Of a DNA stretch of 64,000 nt, positions 7,986-17,365 are shown piece by piece. Under the pieces are notes generated by a model that searched no databases, was not told the DNA's origin, and was given only the letters and a program-made list of their open reading frames with translations. This DNA is from Sphingobacterium sp. CZ-UAM (GTDB lineage: Bacteria > Bacteroidota > Bacteroidia > Sphingobacteriales > Sphingobacteriaceae), in NCBI RefSeq assembly GCF_002000245.1, contig NZ_MTCM01000002.1, positions 186,001 to 250,000 on the forward strand, given 5' to 3'. Within the stretch, counting starts at the first letter, position 1, and every line of letters starts with the position of its first letter. A program made the position numbers and the translations under genes.

Positions 7986-9335
7986 ATGCTAAACCGAAGA
8001 AACTTCCTTCTGGGTGCAAGTGCTTTTGTTACTTTATCCGCTTTAGAAGCTAAAGGATTGTCCCTTGAACCTCTAGCGAAAACTATCAAGGTCGGACTGA
8101 TCGGGGCGGGTTGGTATGGAAAAAGCGATCTATTTAGGCTAATGCAGGTCTGCGATGTCAATGTAGTGGCGATTTGCGATGTGGATAGCCGTCATTTGGA
8201 GGAGGCCGGGCGATTGGTCGGAGAACGCCAACGCTCAGGGCAGATTCCAAAGCTTTACAAAGATTATAGGAAGATGCTTGCCGATCATCAATTCGATCTC
8301 ATTCTGATTGGCACGCCTGATCATTGGCATGCGAGACAGGCCATAGATGCGATACGTTCGGGAGCACATATCTATTTGCAAAAACCTGTTAGTGTTGATG
8401 TACTTGAAGGGGAAGCAATACTACGATATGCACGAAAATATAATAAAAAAGTACAGGTAGGAACACAAAGGCGGAGTACAGCACATTTGATTGATGCAAA
8501 GAAGCAGATTATAGACCAAGGTTTACTTGGTAAGATATCGCATGTGGAAATGTGCTGTTATTATCATATGAGAAGGAACGGTAATCCGGCATCGGAGCCT
8601 GTCCCGGACTTTCTTGATTATGAACTATGGACTGGACCAGCTCCTTTACGACCTTACGACGGCTTACCTCACGGGGGCTGGTGGCGAACTTTCATGGAAT
8701 ATGGAAATGGTATCACAGGTGATATGGGTATGCATATGTTTGACACTGTCCGTTGGTTATTACAACTCAAATGGCCAACGAAAATTAGTGCAACGGGTGG
8801 AATCTATGTGCAAAAAGAGGGAAAGTCGACTATTGCGGATACACAGACAGCTGTATTTGAATATGATGAACTTAATTGTATATGGCAACACCGTACGTGG
8901 GGTAATCCTGTGGATCCAGAATATCCCTGGGCGTTTATTATCTATGGAGATAAAGGAACGCTAAAAGGAAGTGTGATGAAATATGAGTTTATTCCAGTAG
9001 GTAAAGGTACTCCGATTAAAAAAGACGTGGTTTATGAAAAGGAAAAATTTCCGGCTGATCTGGAGGAGCCTAGGATTGAACTGCACACCGCTCCTGCTAC
9101 ACGGCAACATCTATTGGATCTATTGTCTGCAATAGAACATGATCGATTGCCTGTAGCTGATATCGAAGAGGGCTATATATCGACAGCCTGTTGTATACTT
9201 GCCAATATTGCTATGCAATTAAATAGACCATTGCGATATGATCCATTGAAAAAAATATGCACAGATGATCCCGAAGCAACCAAGTTGTTGAAAAGACCTT
9301 ATCGAATGCCCTGGCAACATCCTTATCTGTCCTAG
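7986..9335 (+). CDS. Gfo/Idh/MocA-family oxidoreductase with Tat-type signal
   Basis: The N-terminus has a twin-arginine signal (LNRRNFLLGASAF), so the enzyme is probably exported folded with its cofactor. A Rossmann motif follows in IKVGLIGAGWYG, and then TPDHWHARQAIDAIRSGAH with QKPVS, the position where most family members have EKP. The C-terminal alpha/beta domain (WTGPAPLRPY, GDMGMHMFD) is typical of the branch annotated in glycan-utilisation loci. Relatives oxidise sugars or glycosides with NAD(P), sometimes as the first step of 3-keto-glycoside cleavage. I placed the start at the second ATG (7986), next to the Tat motif; 7974 is also possible. It lies 116 bases after the fasciclin gene and probably belongs to the same locus. 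Confidence 0.88.
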   Translation: MLNRRNFLLGASAFVTLSALEAKGLSLEPLAKTIKVGLIGAGWYGKSDLFRLMQVCDVNVVAICDVDSRHLEEAGRLVGERQRSGQIPKLYKDYRKMLADHQFDLILIGTPDHWHARQAIDAIRSGAHIYLQKPVSVDVLEGEAILRYARKYNKKVQVGTQRRSTAHLIDAKKQIIDQGLLGKISHVEMCCYYHMRRNGNPASEPVPDFLDYELWTGPAPLRPYDGLPHGGWWRTFMEYGNGITGDMGMHMFDTVRWLLQLKWPTKISATGGIYVQKEGKSTIADTQTAVFEYDELNCIWQHRTWGNPVDPEYPWAFIIYGDKGTLKGSVMKYEFIPVGKGTPIKKDVVYEKEKFPADLEEPRIELHTAPATRQHLLDLLSAIEHDRLPVADIEEGYISTACCILANIAMQLNRPLRYDPLKKICTDDPEATKLLKRPYRMPWQHPYLS

Positions 9336-9810
9336 TAATAAATTATGATATGGTGGTTTAGTATGTCGATTTCACATGATCTTTATTGACCATTGTGGTG
9401 CTGCCAGTTTTGAATTTTTTATGTCGTCATTTTGAGCAGCCCGCTCCCTAACTCGCCTGCCTGTATGATGCTACTCCAAAAGTCTCCCCTCCTCGTAGGA
9501 GCAAATGATCCTGTTTTTTTGGTTGTGAAACCAATGGTCTGAGATTTCCCTTTTAAATATGCTCGTATCGATTACATCGTAATATTTTACATGTTTTTAC
9601 GCGTTTTATACATCTCGGATCTAATTTATATTATTTCTTTTGTTTAAAGATCAATTGTCAAGCGACTGTCAGGCGGCCTAAGGAAATTTTGCTGCTTTTT
9701 CAACTCGTCAAGTACCTAGAAAAGCAGATGTGCAGAAAGTAGTTATTTTCCCGCACATCGTAATGCAATTGAAAAACCATGGATTATTGAACTTCGATAG
9801 AAATAGAATT
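9336..9810. other. Intergenic region before the sigma/FecR locus
   Basis: About 475 bases with no believable open frame between the oxidoreductase and the next sigma-factor gene. No strong terminator and no clear TTTG/TAnnTTTG promoter pair were found. An open frame extends upstream of the sigma gene to 9730, but its residues do not look like a sigma N-terminus. Confidence 0.4.
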
Positions 9811-10410
9811 ATGAGTCTAGAGGACAACGCAATATTGCTCTTACAATTGGCTGAGGGGAATCAAAAGGCATTCGAAAAGCTCTATTATAACTATAGAACT
9901 CAGATTTTTGGCAGAATATTAAAGCAGGTCAGATCGGTGGAGTTTGCGCAGGATATCGTTCAGGATGTATTTGTAAAGGTCTGGCAGAATAGAGCGCAGA
10001 TAGATGTTTCAAAAAATTTTAAATCCTATCTCTATACAATTGCACAAAGTACAGTCTACGATTATTTTCGGAAAATAGCTTCAGACCAAGCTAAATGCGA
10101 TCAATTGATGATTCTATCGAGGGGCACATGTTCAAATAATATTGAAGATGGAGTCTCTTATAAAGAAATGGAGAAATACCTCAATGATATATTGGATATT
10201 ATTCCCGAGCGATGCCGGGAAGTCTATGTACTCTGCAAACTCGAGGGCAGGAGCTATGACGAGGTGTCCAAACTTTTGAATATTTCTACAGCAACCATCA
10301 ACAATCATATGGTTAAAGCGTCGAGTATTATTAAATCACATTGGAATTGGAATTACTGTTGCTTTCTTATGATGTTGTTTGCAGATTATCATCCGATATT
10401 TCTTACCTAG
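9811..10410 (+). CDS. ECF RNA polymerase sigma factor (FecI-like, Bacteroides expansion type)
   Basis: With the start at the ATG at 9811 the protein has 199 residues. Region 2 is seen in AFEKLYYNYRTQIFGRIL and AQDIVQDVFVKVWQNR, and region 4 in IPERCREVYVLCKLEGRSYDEVSKLLN followed by the recognition helix STATINNHMVKAS. The frame stays open to 9730, but this position matches the usual MS(L)xxxxLLxLxxGNxxAFExLY opening. The tail after region 4 is hydrophobic (CCFLMMLF). By analogy with FecI it should direct transcription of the susC operon that follows fecR, when released by the adjacent FecR. Confidence 0.92.
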   Translation: MSLEDNAILLLQLAEGNQKAFEKLYYNYRTQIFGRILKQVRSVEFAQDIVQDVFVKVWQNRAQIDVSKNFKSYLYTIAQSTVYDYFRKIASDQAKCDQLMILSRGTCSNNIEDGVSYKEMEKYLNDILDIIPERCREVYVLCKLEGRSYDEVSKLLNISTATINNHMVKASSIIKSHWNWNYCCFLMMLFADYHPIFLT

Positions 10411-10651
10411 CGCTTTAATCGTCGCTGTTTTTCTTGCGATTTTTTTTAAAGAATACCACTCGATATTTTTATTTAGGTCATGAAAGTGATTCTGCCCTTC
10501 ATACTATTCAACTCAATAAAATATGCTTTAATAATTCAGGAGAGAGCCCAACAGCTCATGTGTTTGCAGATAATTATTATTTTTTTTCGATTCGGCATAG
10601 TTGATATTTTTTTTGCTTACGTATAAGAGGTAAAGTAAGACCAATTATACT

Positions 10652-11827
10652 GTGGAACAAACCAAATTAATAAGCTTATATAGAAGATACATCGCTAAAC
10701 AATGTACAGATGAGGAGATCCATCTGCTCATGCATTATATGCGACAAAAGGAGCATACAAAGCTTTTCAAGGAACTGATCTTAGAAGATTTGCAGCTTGA
10801 AGATGAAATCGAGTTAGATGAAGATGCCAGAATGGCTATTCAGCGGCTTGATGAATATTTCGATCGTGAATATTTTCATCAGAATCGGAAAAAGAGTAGT
10901 AGGAGATTATTCCCGTGGCTATCAATCGCAGCTGCAGCTTCAATAATCTGTGCAATTTCGGTATTATGGTACACTCATGGTGATAATGAATCTGAGCCTG
11001 TGGGAATAACGGAAAATCAAAGCACGCTGATAACAAGTAATGGTAAAGAGATAAAGCTTGATGGTACCTCCAACATTGAATTATTGCGGGAAAATGGTGC
11101 AGTGATTTTACAGGATAGTTTAGGAGATATCCATGTTAAAACACTGGATAGTCTATCAGGTCTTAAACGTCAAATCAATTATCAAACCATCCGGACAGCC
11201 AAGGGCAGACAGTCACGTATTTATCTTACCGACGGTAGTGCTGTGGTTTTAAATTCTGATTCACAGCTCAAATTCCCACTTTTCTATGCTGAAGGTCAAC
11301 GGGAGGTCGAACTTCAGGGAGAAGGATTTTTCGACGTGGAATCTAACAAACATAAGCCCTTTATCGTTAAAACGCACGATCAACGTATCAAAGTATACGG
11401 AACCAAGTTTAATGTAAATAATTATGAAAATGAACAGACAACCAAAACCACATTATTTCACGGTAAAGTGTCTGTGCAGAATCTGATCGGATCCACTCCG
11501 CAGAAGGAGTACATCCTTAAACCGGGTGAACAGATTGTCCTCGATAAAAAATCCAAAGCTTTAAAACAAGATAAGACTGAAAACGAGGAGCAGGTATTGG
11601 GATGGAAAAATGGCGTGTTTGTTTATGATAATGCGACATTAAAAGAGATTATGCGGGATTTTGCTAGATGGTATAGCATTGAGGTGGATCTGGAATCCCT
11701 TCCAGCACTTACATTTAGTGGAACTATACCTAGAAATTATGAACTGGACAGAGCGCTGAATGTTATTGCGCGAACAGCAAATATCAAGATTAACCGAATT
11801 GGAACTACACTAAAATTTGAAAAATAG
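10652..11827 (+). CDS. FecR-family anti-sigma factor
   Basis: A 391-residue single-pass membrane protein starting at a GTG. A cytoplasmic N-terminal part (about 1-90) would hold the sigma factor. One membrane helix follows (about 92-110, WLSIAAAASIICAISVLWY). The periplasmic FecR domain is recognisable by TAKGRQSRIYLTDGS, LNSDSQLKFP and VKVYGTKFNV-like segments, and the C-terminus is a DUF4974-type domain (ARWYSIEVDLE...FSGTIPR). It relays the signal from the STN domain of the SusC encoded next to the sigma factor encoded before it. It is separated from the sigma gene by 241 bases and followed by a hairpin before susC. Confidence 0.93.
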   Translation: MEQTKLISLYRRYIAKQCTDEEIHLLMHYMRQKEHTKLFKELILEDLQLEDEIELDEDARMAIQRLDEYFDREYFHQNRKKSSRRLFPWLSIAAAASIICAISVLWYTHGDNESEPVGITENQSTLITSNGKEIKLDGTSNIELLRENGAVILQDSLGDIHVKTLDSLSGLKRQINYQTIRTAKGRQSRIYLTDGSAVVLNSDSQLKFPLFYAEGQREVELQGEGFFDVESNKHKPFIVKTHDQRIKVYGTKFNVNNYENEQTTKTTLFHGKVSVQNLIGSTPQKEYILKPGEQIVLDKKSKALKQDKTENEEQVLGWKNGVFVYDNATLKEIMRDFARWYSIEVDLESLPALTFSGTIPRNYELDRALNVIARTANIKINRIGTTLKFEK

Positions 11828-11853
11828 ATGGGGAAAAAAACTTAAGCAAAGAA

Positions 11854-11879
11854 GCCGACAGTACTGCCATACCGTCGGC
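11854..11879 (+). terminator. Hairpin in the fecR-susC spacer
   Basis: GCCGAC (11854-11859) pairs with GTCGGC (11874-11879), and the stem can be extended inward with mismatches. There is no T-run, but an A-rich stretch precedes it. The element sits in the roughly 100-base spacer between fecR and susC and may reduce read-through, so that susC depends on its own sigma-controlled promoter. Confidence 0.45.
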
Positions 11880-11928
11880 ACACATTAGGGTAATACAAAA
11901 TTTTCTAAAAACCTAACATCACAAAAGT

Positions 11929-14900
11929 ATGAATTTAAAAGTTCAATACAAGCATTTGTATTGTTTATTACAGCGCCTATTTTGGCCTGCAATATGTACT
12001 CGCAAGCATCTAATCATAATGAAGCTAACATTTGTAATTACATTTTTATGTTCAATTTCGGCATTTGCGGAAGGCTATGGCCAACGTATCAATATCGAGT
12101 TGAAAAATGCAGCGGTAGAATCTGTGCTGAAAGAGATCAAGAAACAATCGGGCTACGATATGTTCTATAATATCGATCTGATCAGCCCCTTGAAAAAGAC
12201 AAATTTTCGAGTGAAGAATGCTACACTTGAGGATGCCTTGAAGGAAGTTACAACTAATTTAGGTCTAGCGTATGCGATAGAAGATAGAATGATTATCATC
12301 TCCAAAAGAAAAGAGAACCGGATCATTCAACATTCGATTAAAGGTACAGTTTCCGGAGAAGGAGATAAAAAATTACAGGGTGTATCTGTTGTGGAAAAAG
12401 GGACAAGCAATGGAACGACAACAGATGTTGATGGAAATTATAGTATCAAAGTATCCAACCCTAGGGGAGTTCTTATCTTTTCTATTGTTGGTTATGCGAG
12501 AAAAGAAGTGCCGATTGATGGGCTTCAACAGATAGATGTACAATTAACGGAGGATAAGAGCGAATTGGATGAGGTGGTCGTTGTCGCTTATGGACAGCAG
12601 AAAAAAGAGAGTATGGTCAGTTCCATTACAACAATCAATCCGAAAGAATTGAAGGGGCCGACCAGCAATCTGACGACGATGCTTGCAGGAAGACTTTCTG
12701 GGGTCGTTGCCTTTCAGCGGAGTGGTGAACCTGGCGCCGATAATGCACAGTTTTTTATCCGTGGGATCACAACATTTGGAAGTGGGAAGGTAGATCCATT
12801 GATTTTGATTGATGGAATGGAATCCACATCTAACGATTTGGCAAGGTTGCAACCTGATGATATCTCCGGTTTTTCCGTCTTAAAAGATGCGGCGGCATCC
12901 TCGCTTTATGGAGCCAGGGGGGCGAATGGAGTCGTATTAGTGACCACAAAATCCGGCGTAACAGGCAAAACAAAGTTCAATGTACGTGCAGAGAATTCGA
13001 TTTCATCGAATACACAAAATTTCAAATTGGCCGATAACATTACGTATATGAAATTGGCGAATGAAGCTGTACTGACTAGAAATGCGCTTGAAGACTTACC
13101 TTACAGTCAGAATAAGATTGATCGTACTATAGCAGGAGATAACCCTTTTCTTTATCCTAATAATGATTGGATCGATTTGTTGATCAAAGATTATACGATC
13201 AATCAGCGATTTAATATGAATATGAGCGGGGGCGGGAAAAATGCACAGTTTTATATTGCGGGAACCTATAATGTAGATAATGGAGTGTTAAAGTCCGACC
13301 ATAAAAACAAGTTCGATAACAATATTAACCTGAAAAGCTATCAGATCCGTTCGAATGTCAATGTTAAACTGACACCTACAACAGAAGGGATTGTGAGAAC
13401 TTCGGGGAGTTTTGATGATTATCAAGGACCAATTGGCGGTGGGGGGAATATCTTTCAGGGCGCAATAGCGGCAAATCCTGTTAATTTTCCAGCTGTTTTT
13501 CCGGCATCTGATATGCCTTTTGCTGAACATCCTTTATTTGGAAACGCCAGAATTAACGGACAGACAGAGGCGATGTATTTCAATCCCTATGCGGAGATGG
13601 TTTCAGGATTTCAGCAATCAAATTCCTCGACATTAAATGTACAGCTCGAAGTTAAGCAGGATTTTAAATTCCTGACAGAGGGCCTGAGTGCAAGAGTTAT
13701 GGCTTATACACAACGCTATTCTTATTTTGATGTGCGTAGGAGATATACTCCTTTTTATTATCGTGCAAACGCAACCAGCACGGAGGGTGATAAATATACT
13801 TTGGAGTTGTTGAATGAGAAAGATGCAACAGAGTATTTGGATTTTAAGCCTGGAACGAAGGTTGCAAATACAGTTTCCTATCTAGAGGCCGCGGTTAACT
13901 ATAATCACACTTTCTCAGAAAAACATAGTGTCGGTGGTTTGTTAGTTACCCAACTGCGGAGTTTTGTATCAGGTGATGCAGATAAGCTTCAAAATTCGCT
14001 GCCTTATAGAAATCAGGGACTTTCGGGAAGGTTTACTTATGGTTATGACGGTAGATATCTGCTCGAAGCAAATTTTGGATTAAATGGCTCTGAACGTTTT
14101 GCGAAAAATCATCGTTATGGCTTCTTCCCTTCGATCGGTGTGGCCTGGAATGCTTCCAATGAGGAGTTTTTTAGACCATTAAGACAGGCAATAACAAAGC
14201 TAAAATTCAGAGCAACTTATGGATTGATCGGTAATGACCAGATAGGTGATCGCAATGACCGTTTCTTTTATTTATCGGATGTAAATCTGAAAGATGGTGC
14301 TCACGGATCGTCTTTTGGTACCAATTATATCTACAGCAAACCTGGGGTGACGATTTCTAGATATGCAAATGAAGCGATTACCTGGGAACAAGCATCGACT
14401 GTCAATCTGGGGATGGATCTTAGCCTGTTTAATAGTGTCAATATTATTCTGGATGCATATAAAACGCATAGAAAAAATATTCTAATGAACCGGTCTTATA
14501 TTCCTACAACAATGGGCTTATCAGCTGGTATACGGGCTAATGTGGGCGAGGCCGAAGGAAAAGGTGTAGACCTCTCCGTAGATTATAATAAGAATTTTGG
14601 CGATATGTGGATCCAGGCAAGAGGAACGTTTACCTACGCGACGAGTAAATTACTTGTCAATGAAGAACCTAATTACCCATCCAATTTAGCATACCTTTCC
14701 AGAATCGGTCGTTCGCTTAGTCAGGGCTATGGACTGATCGCCGAACGGCTATTTGTCGATAATGAAGAGGTGAAAAACTCTCCGGTTCAGAATTTTGGGG
14801 AGGTCATGGGAGGTGATATTAAATATCGAGATATGAATGGAGATGGCGTAATTACATCACAGGATTATGTTCCGTTGGGGCTGCCTACAGTACCTGAAAT

Positions 14901-15381
14901 TATCTACGGTTTTGGACTATCTGTCGGTTATAAGCAATTTGATCTTAGTGGATTCTTTCAGGGCTCTGGCAGGTCATCATTCTGGATTGACCCGGATAAA
15001 ACAAGTCCTTTTGTTATGAATGGCCCCTATCAGCATGGTTTACTACAAGCCATTGCCGACGATCATTGGTCAGAAGAGAACGGGAACATTTATGCGTTCT
15101 GGCCTCGCTTGAGTCCGAATCTGAACCGGAATAATCTTGAATCTTCCAGTTGGTGGATGCGTAACGGCTCATTTTTACGGTTAAAAACAGTGGAATTGGG
15201 CTATAACCTCTCGAGCAAAATGCTTGATAAAATGGGGGTAGGGCCAATCAGACTTTATTTAAATGCCAGTAACCTGTTCGTTAAAAGTAGCTTTAATCTC
15301 TGGGATCCGGAGATGGGCGGTAATGGCCTCAGATACCCGCTTCAAAAAGTCTACAATTTCGGATTAAATGTCCAATTCTAA
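11929..15381 (+). CDS. SusC-family TonB-linked transporter with STN signalling domain
   Basis: A 1150-residue outer-membrane transporter. A signal peptide ends near FAEGYGQ (about residue 51). Next is an STN domain (about 52-110: INIELKNAAVESVLKEIKK, MIIISKR), which contacts FecR across the periplasm. A carboxypeptidase-regulatory-like domain (about 117-195), the linker LDEVVVVAYGQQKKESM, the plug (to about 345, ANGVVLVTTKSG) and the barrel follow. The STN domain plus the upstream sigma/FecR pair mark a self-inducing transporter. The downstream enzymes suggest that its cargo is a galactose- or fucose-bearing glycan. The next gene, susD, starts about 20 bases after its stop. An earlier in-frame ATG might also serve as a start. 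Confidence 0.95.
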   Translation: MNLKVQYKHLYCLLQRLFWPAICTRKHLIIMKLTFVITFLCSISAFAEGYGQRINIELKNAAVESVLKEIKKQSGYDMFYNIDLISPLKKTNFRVKNATLEDALKEVTTNLGLAYAIEDRMIIISKRKENRIIQHSIKGTVSGEGDKKLQGVSVVEKGTSNGTTTDVDGNYSIKVSNPRGVLIFSIVGYARKEVPIDGLQQIDVQLTEDKSELDEVVVVAYGQQKKESMVSSITTINPKELKGPTSNLTTMLAGRLSGVVAFQRSGEPGADNAQFFIRGITTFGSGKVDPLILIDGMESTSNDLARLQPDDISGFSVLKDAAASSLYGARGANGVVLVTTKSGVTGKTKFNVRAENSISSNTQNFKLADNITYMKLANEAVLTRNALEDLPYSQNKIDRTIAGDNPFLYPNNDWIDLLIKDYTINQRFNMNMSGGGKNAQFYIAGTYNVDNGVLKSDHKNKFDNNINLKSYQIRSNVNVKLTPTTEGIVRTSGSFDDYQGPIGGGGNIFQGAIAANPVNFPAVFPASDMPFAEHPLFGNARINGQTEAMYFNPYAEMVSGFQQSNSSTLNVQLEVKQDFKFLTEGLSARVMAYTQRYSYFDVRRRYTPFYYRANATSTEGDKYTLELLNEKDATEYLDFKPGTKVANTVSYLEAAVNYNHTFSEKHSVGGLLVTQLRSFVSGDADKLQNSLPYRNQGLSGRFTYGYDGRYLLEANFGLNGSERFAKNHRYGFFPSIGVAWNASNEEFFRPLRQAITKLKFRATYGLIGNDQIGDRNDRFFYLSDVNLKDGAHGSSFGTNYIYSKPGVTISRYANEAITWEQASTVNLGMDLSLFNSVNIILDAYKTHRKNILMNRSYIPTTMGLSAGIRANVGEAEGKGVDLSVDYNKNFGDMWIQARGTFTYATSKLLVNEEPNYPSNLAYLSRIGRSLSQGYGLIAERLFVDNEEVKNSPVQNFGEVMGGDIKYRDMNGDGVITSQDYVPLGLPTVPEIIYGFGLSVGYKQFDLSGFFQGSGRSSFWIDPDKTSPFVMNGPYQHGLLQAIADDHWSEENGNIYAFWPRLSPNLNRNNLESSSWWMRNGSFLRLKTVELGYNLSSKMLDKMGVGPIRLYLNASNLFVKSSFNLWDPEMGGNGLRYPLQKVYNFGLNVQF

Positions 15382-15400
15382 TACAAAAAAGAAATTCAAT

Positions 15401-17314
15401 ATGAAAAGATATACGATTCGTTTGACCCTTTCGGCGGCCTTGCTGCTATTTATGATGAATTCCTGTAAGAAAAATTTTCTAGATGTGGTTCCGGACAATG
15501 TCTCTACCATCGACCATGCTTTTTCAAACCGGAATGAAGCCGAGAAGTTTTTGTTTACCTGTTATGACGGCTTGCCGAGAGAGGGACATCCGGAGATGAA
15601 TCCGGGTATGAACACGGGCGATGAGTTTTGGATTTATTGGCCAATGCATAGCAGTGAAGATTATTCGACCCTATCTCCGTATAATATTGCCAGGGGACTT
15701 CAAAATAGAAACCAGCCAGAAATGAATTATTGGGATAGTTTTGACGGGAAGTCTATGTGGAATGGAATTCGGAACTGTAATATATTCCTTGAAAATATCG
15801 ATCGAGTCAAAGATGTTGAACCTTATATGAAAGATCGTTGGATTGCTGAAGCAAAATTTTTGAAGGCTTATTTTCATTGGTATTTATTCAGAATGTATGG
15901 CCCTATACCTGTTGTTGATAAAAATTTGCCAATTAATGCCTCGCCTGACGAAGTAAAGGTAAGTCGTCAGTCTACCGATGACGTTGTAAATTATATCGTT
16001 GGTCTACTCGATGAGGCCGCTGCCGGTGAGGGAAGTGTTGGGCTACCAGAAAAAATATTGGACCAAAGTACAGAGCTTGGGAGAATAACCAAACCGATTG
16101 CTTTGGCAATTAAGGCCAGAATACTGGTTACTGCAGCAAGTCCCTTGTTCAATGGAAATCCGGATTTTGCAAATATTAAGAACCGCGATGGAAAAACACT
16201 ATTTAATGCAACCTATGATCAAAAAAAATGGGATAGAGCCTTAGAGGCATGTAAACTAGCCATCACTGCCGCCGAAAAAGCCAATATCGGTTTGTATCGC
16301 TTTAATTCACCAGGGAACCCCGTTGATGATTTCACGAAAACGGAAATGAGCATCCGAAATGCCGTATGTGAAAAATGGAATACAGAGCTGATCTGGGGGA
16401 CAACCACCAAGCCGGACGACACCTGGACCTTGCAACTTTATGCTAGCCCACAGCTTGATCCGAATGTAGCCAATCCAAGCTTAAAGGGGCAGCTGGCACC
16501 TACCTTGAAAATGGCTGAATTATTCTATACAAAAAATGGTGTTCCCATTACAGAGGATAAAACTTGGGACTATGTCAATAGATTTCAGCTGCGGACTGCA
16601 ACAGCTGCGGATCATGGGATACAGAATGGCTATCAGTCAGTTGGACTGCACTTTGACAGAGAGCCGCGCTTCTATGCGGATATGGCATTTGATGGGTCGA
16701 CATGGTATATGGAAAATGGGAATTTTAACATTAAAGCCAAATCGGGACAGCATTCCGGGAAAAAGCAAACTCGTATATATTCAGTAACAGGTTACTATAC
16801 CAAGAAACTGGTGAACTGGAAAATGGTCGCAACACCGATAAATGTAGTTGTTGAGCGCTACCCTTGGCCTGTGGTGCGACTAGGAGATCTTTATTTGCTG
16901 TATGCAGAAGCATTAAACGAAACGGATAATAAGACTCTTGCATTGGAATATGTGAATAAGGTAAGAGATCGGGCAGGGCTTAAATCCGTTGAGTCTTCGT
17001 GGGCTAACTTTTCTAAGAATCCAAATAAATATACCGATAAAAATGGTTTAAGAGAGATTATACAGCAGGAACGTTTAATTGAAATGGCCTTTGAAGGCAG
17101 CCGTTTTTGGGATCTCAGACGCTGGAAAAAAGCTGGAGAGATCCTGAATCAGCCTATTTATGGCTGGGATGTGATTCGGTCAGAATATGTCGATTATAAC
17201 CGAAGGATATTATTATTCAATCAAAGTTTTAACAGTCCGAGGGATTATTTTTGGCCGATAAAAGACGATAATATCTTAGTAAATCCGAATCTGGTTCAAA
17301 ATGGAGGCTGGTAA
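15401..17314 (+). CDS. SusD/RagB-family outer-membrane lipoprotein
   Basis: I chose the ATG at 15401, not 15368, because it gives a standard lipoprotein signal (MKRYTIRLTL... ending MMNSC) and avoids overlap with susC. The 637-residue protein has the SusD helical core (KFLKAYFHWYLFRMYGPIPVVDK), the membrane-proximal LGDLYLLYAEALNE helix, QERLIEMAFEGSRFWDLRRWK and the C-terminal WPIKDDNILVNPNLVQN ending. It is the glycan-binding partner of the STN-type SusC just upstream. It is longer than the other SusD in this window and belongs to the large class usually found with big SusC proteins. Confidence 0.95.
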   Translation: MKRYTIRLTLSAALLLFMMNSCKKNFLDVVPDNVSTIDHAFSNRNEAEKFLFTCYDGLPREGHPEMNPGMNTGDEFWIYWPMHSSEDYSTLSPYNIARGLQNRNQPEMNYWDSFDGKSMWNGIRNCNIFLENIDRVKDVEPYMKDRWIAEAKFLKAYFHWYLFRMYGPIPVVDKNLPINASPDEVKVSRQSTDDVVNYIVGLLDEAAAGEGSVGLPEKILDQSTELGRITKPIALAIKARILVTAASPLFNGNPDFANIKNRDGKTLFNATYDQKKWDRALEACKLAITAAEKANIGLYRFNSPGNPVDDFTKTEMSIRNAVCEKWNTELIWGTTTKPDDTWTLQLYASPQLDPNVANPSLKGQLAPTLKMAELFYTKNGVPITEDKTWDYVNRFQLRTATAADHGIQNGYQSVGLHFDREPRFYADMAFDGSTWYMENGNFNIKAKSGQHSGKKQTRIYSVTGYYTKKLVNWKMVATPINVVVERYPWPVVRLGDLYLLYAEALNETDNKTLALEYVNKVRDRAGLKSVESSWANFSKNPNKYTDKNGLREIIQQERLIEMAFEGSRFWDLRRWKKAGEILNQPIYGWDVIRSEYVDYNRRILLFNQSFNSPRDYFWPIKDDNILVNPNLVQNGGW

Positions 17315-17365
17315 AAAGCTAGATAAAACTTAGTATTCAAAATCAATCATTAGAAAAGAACAAAA

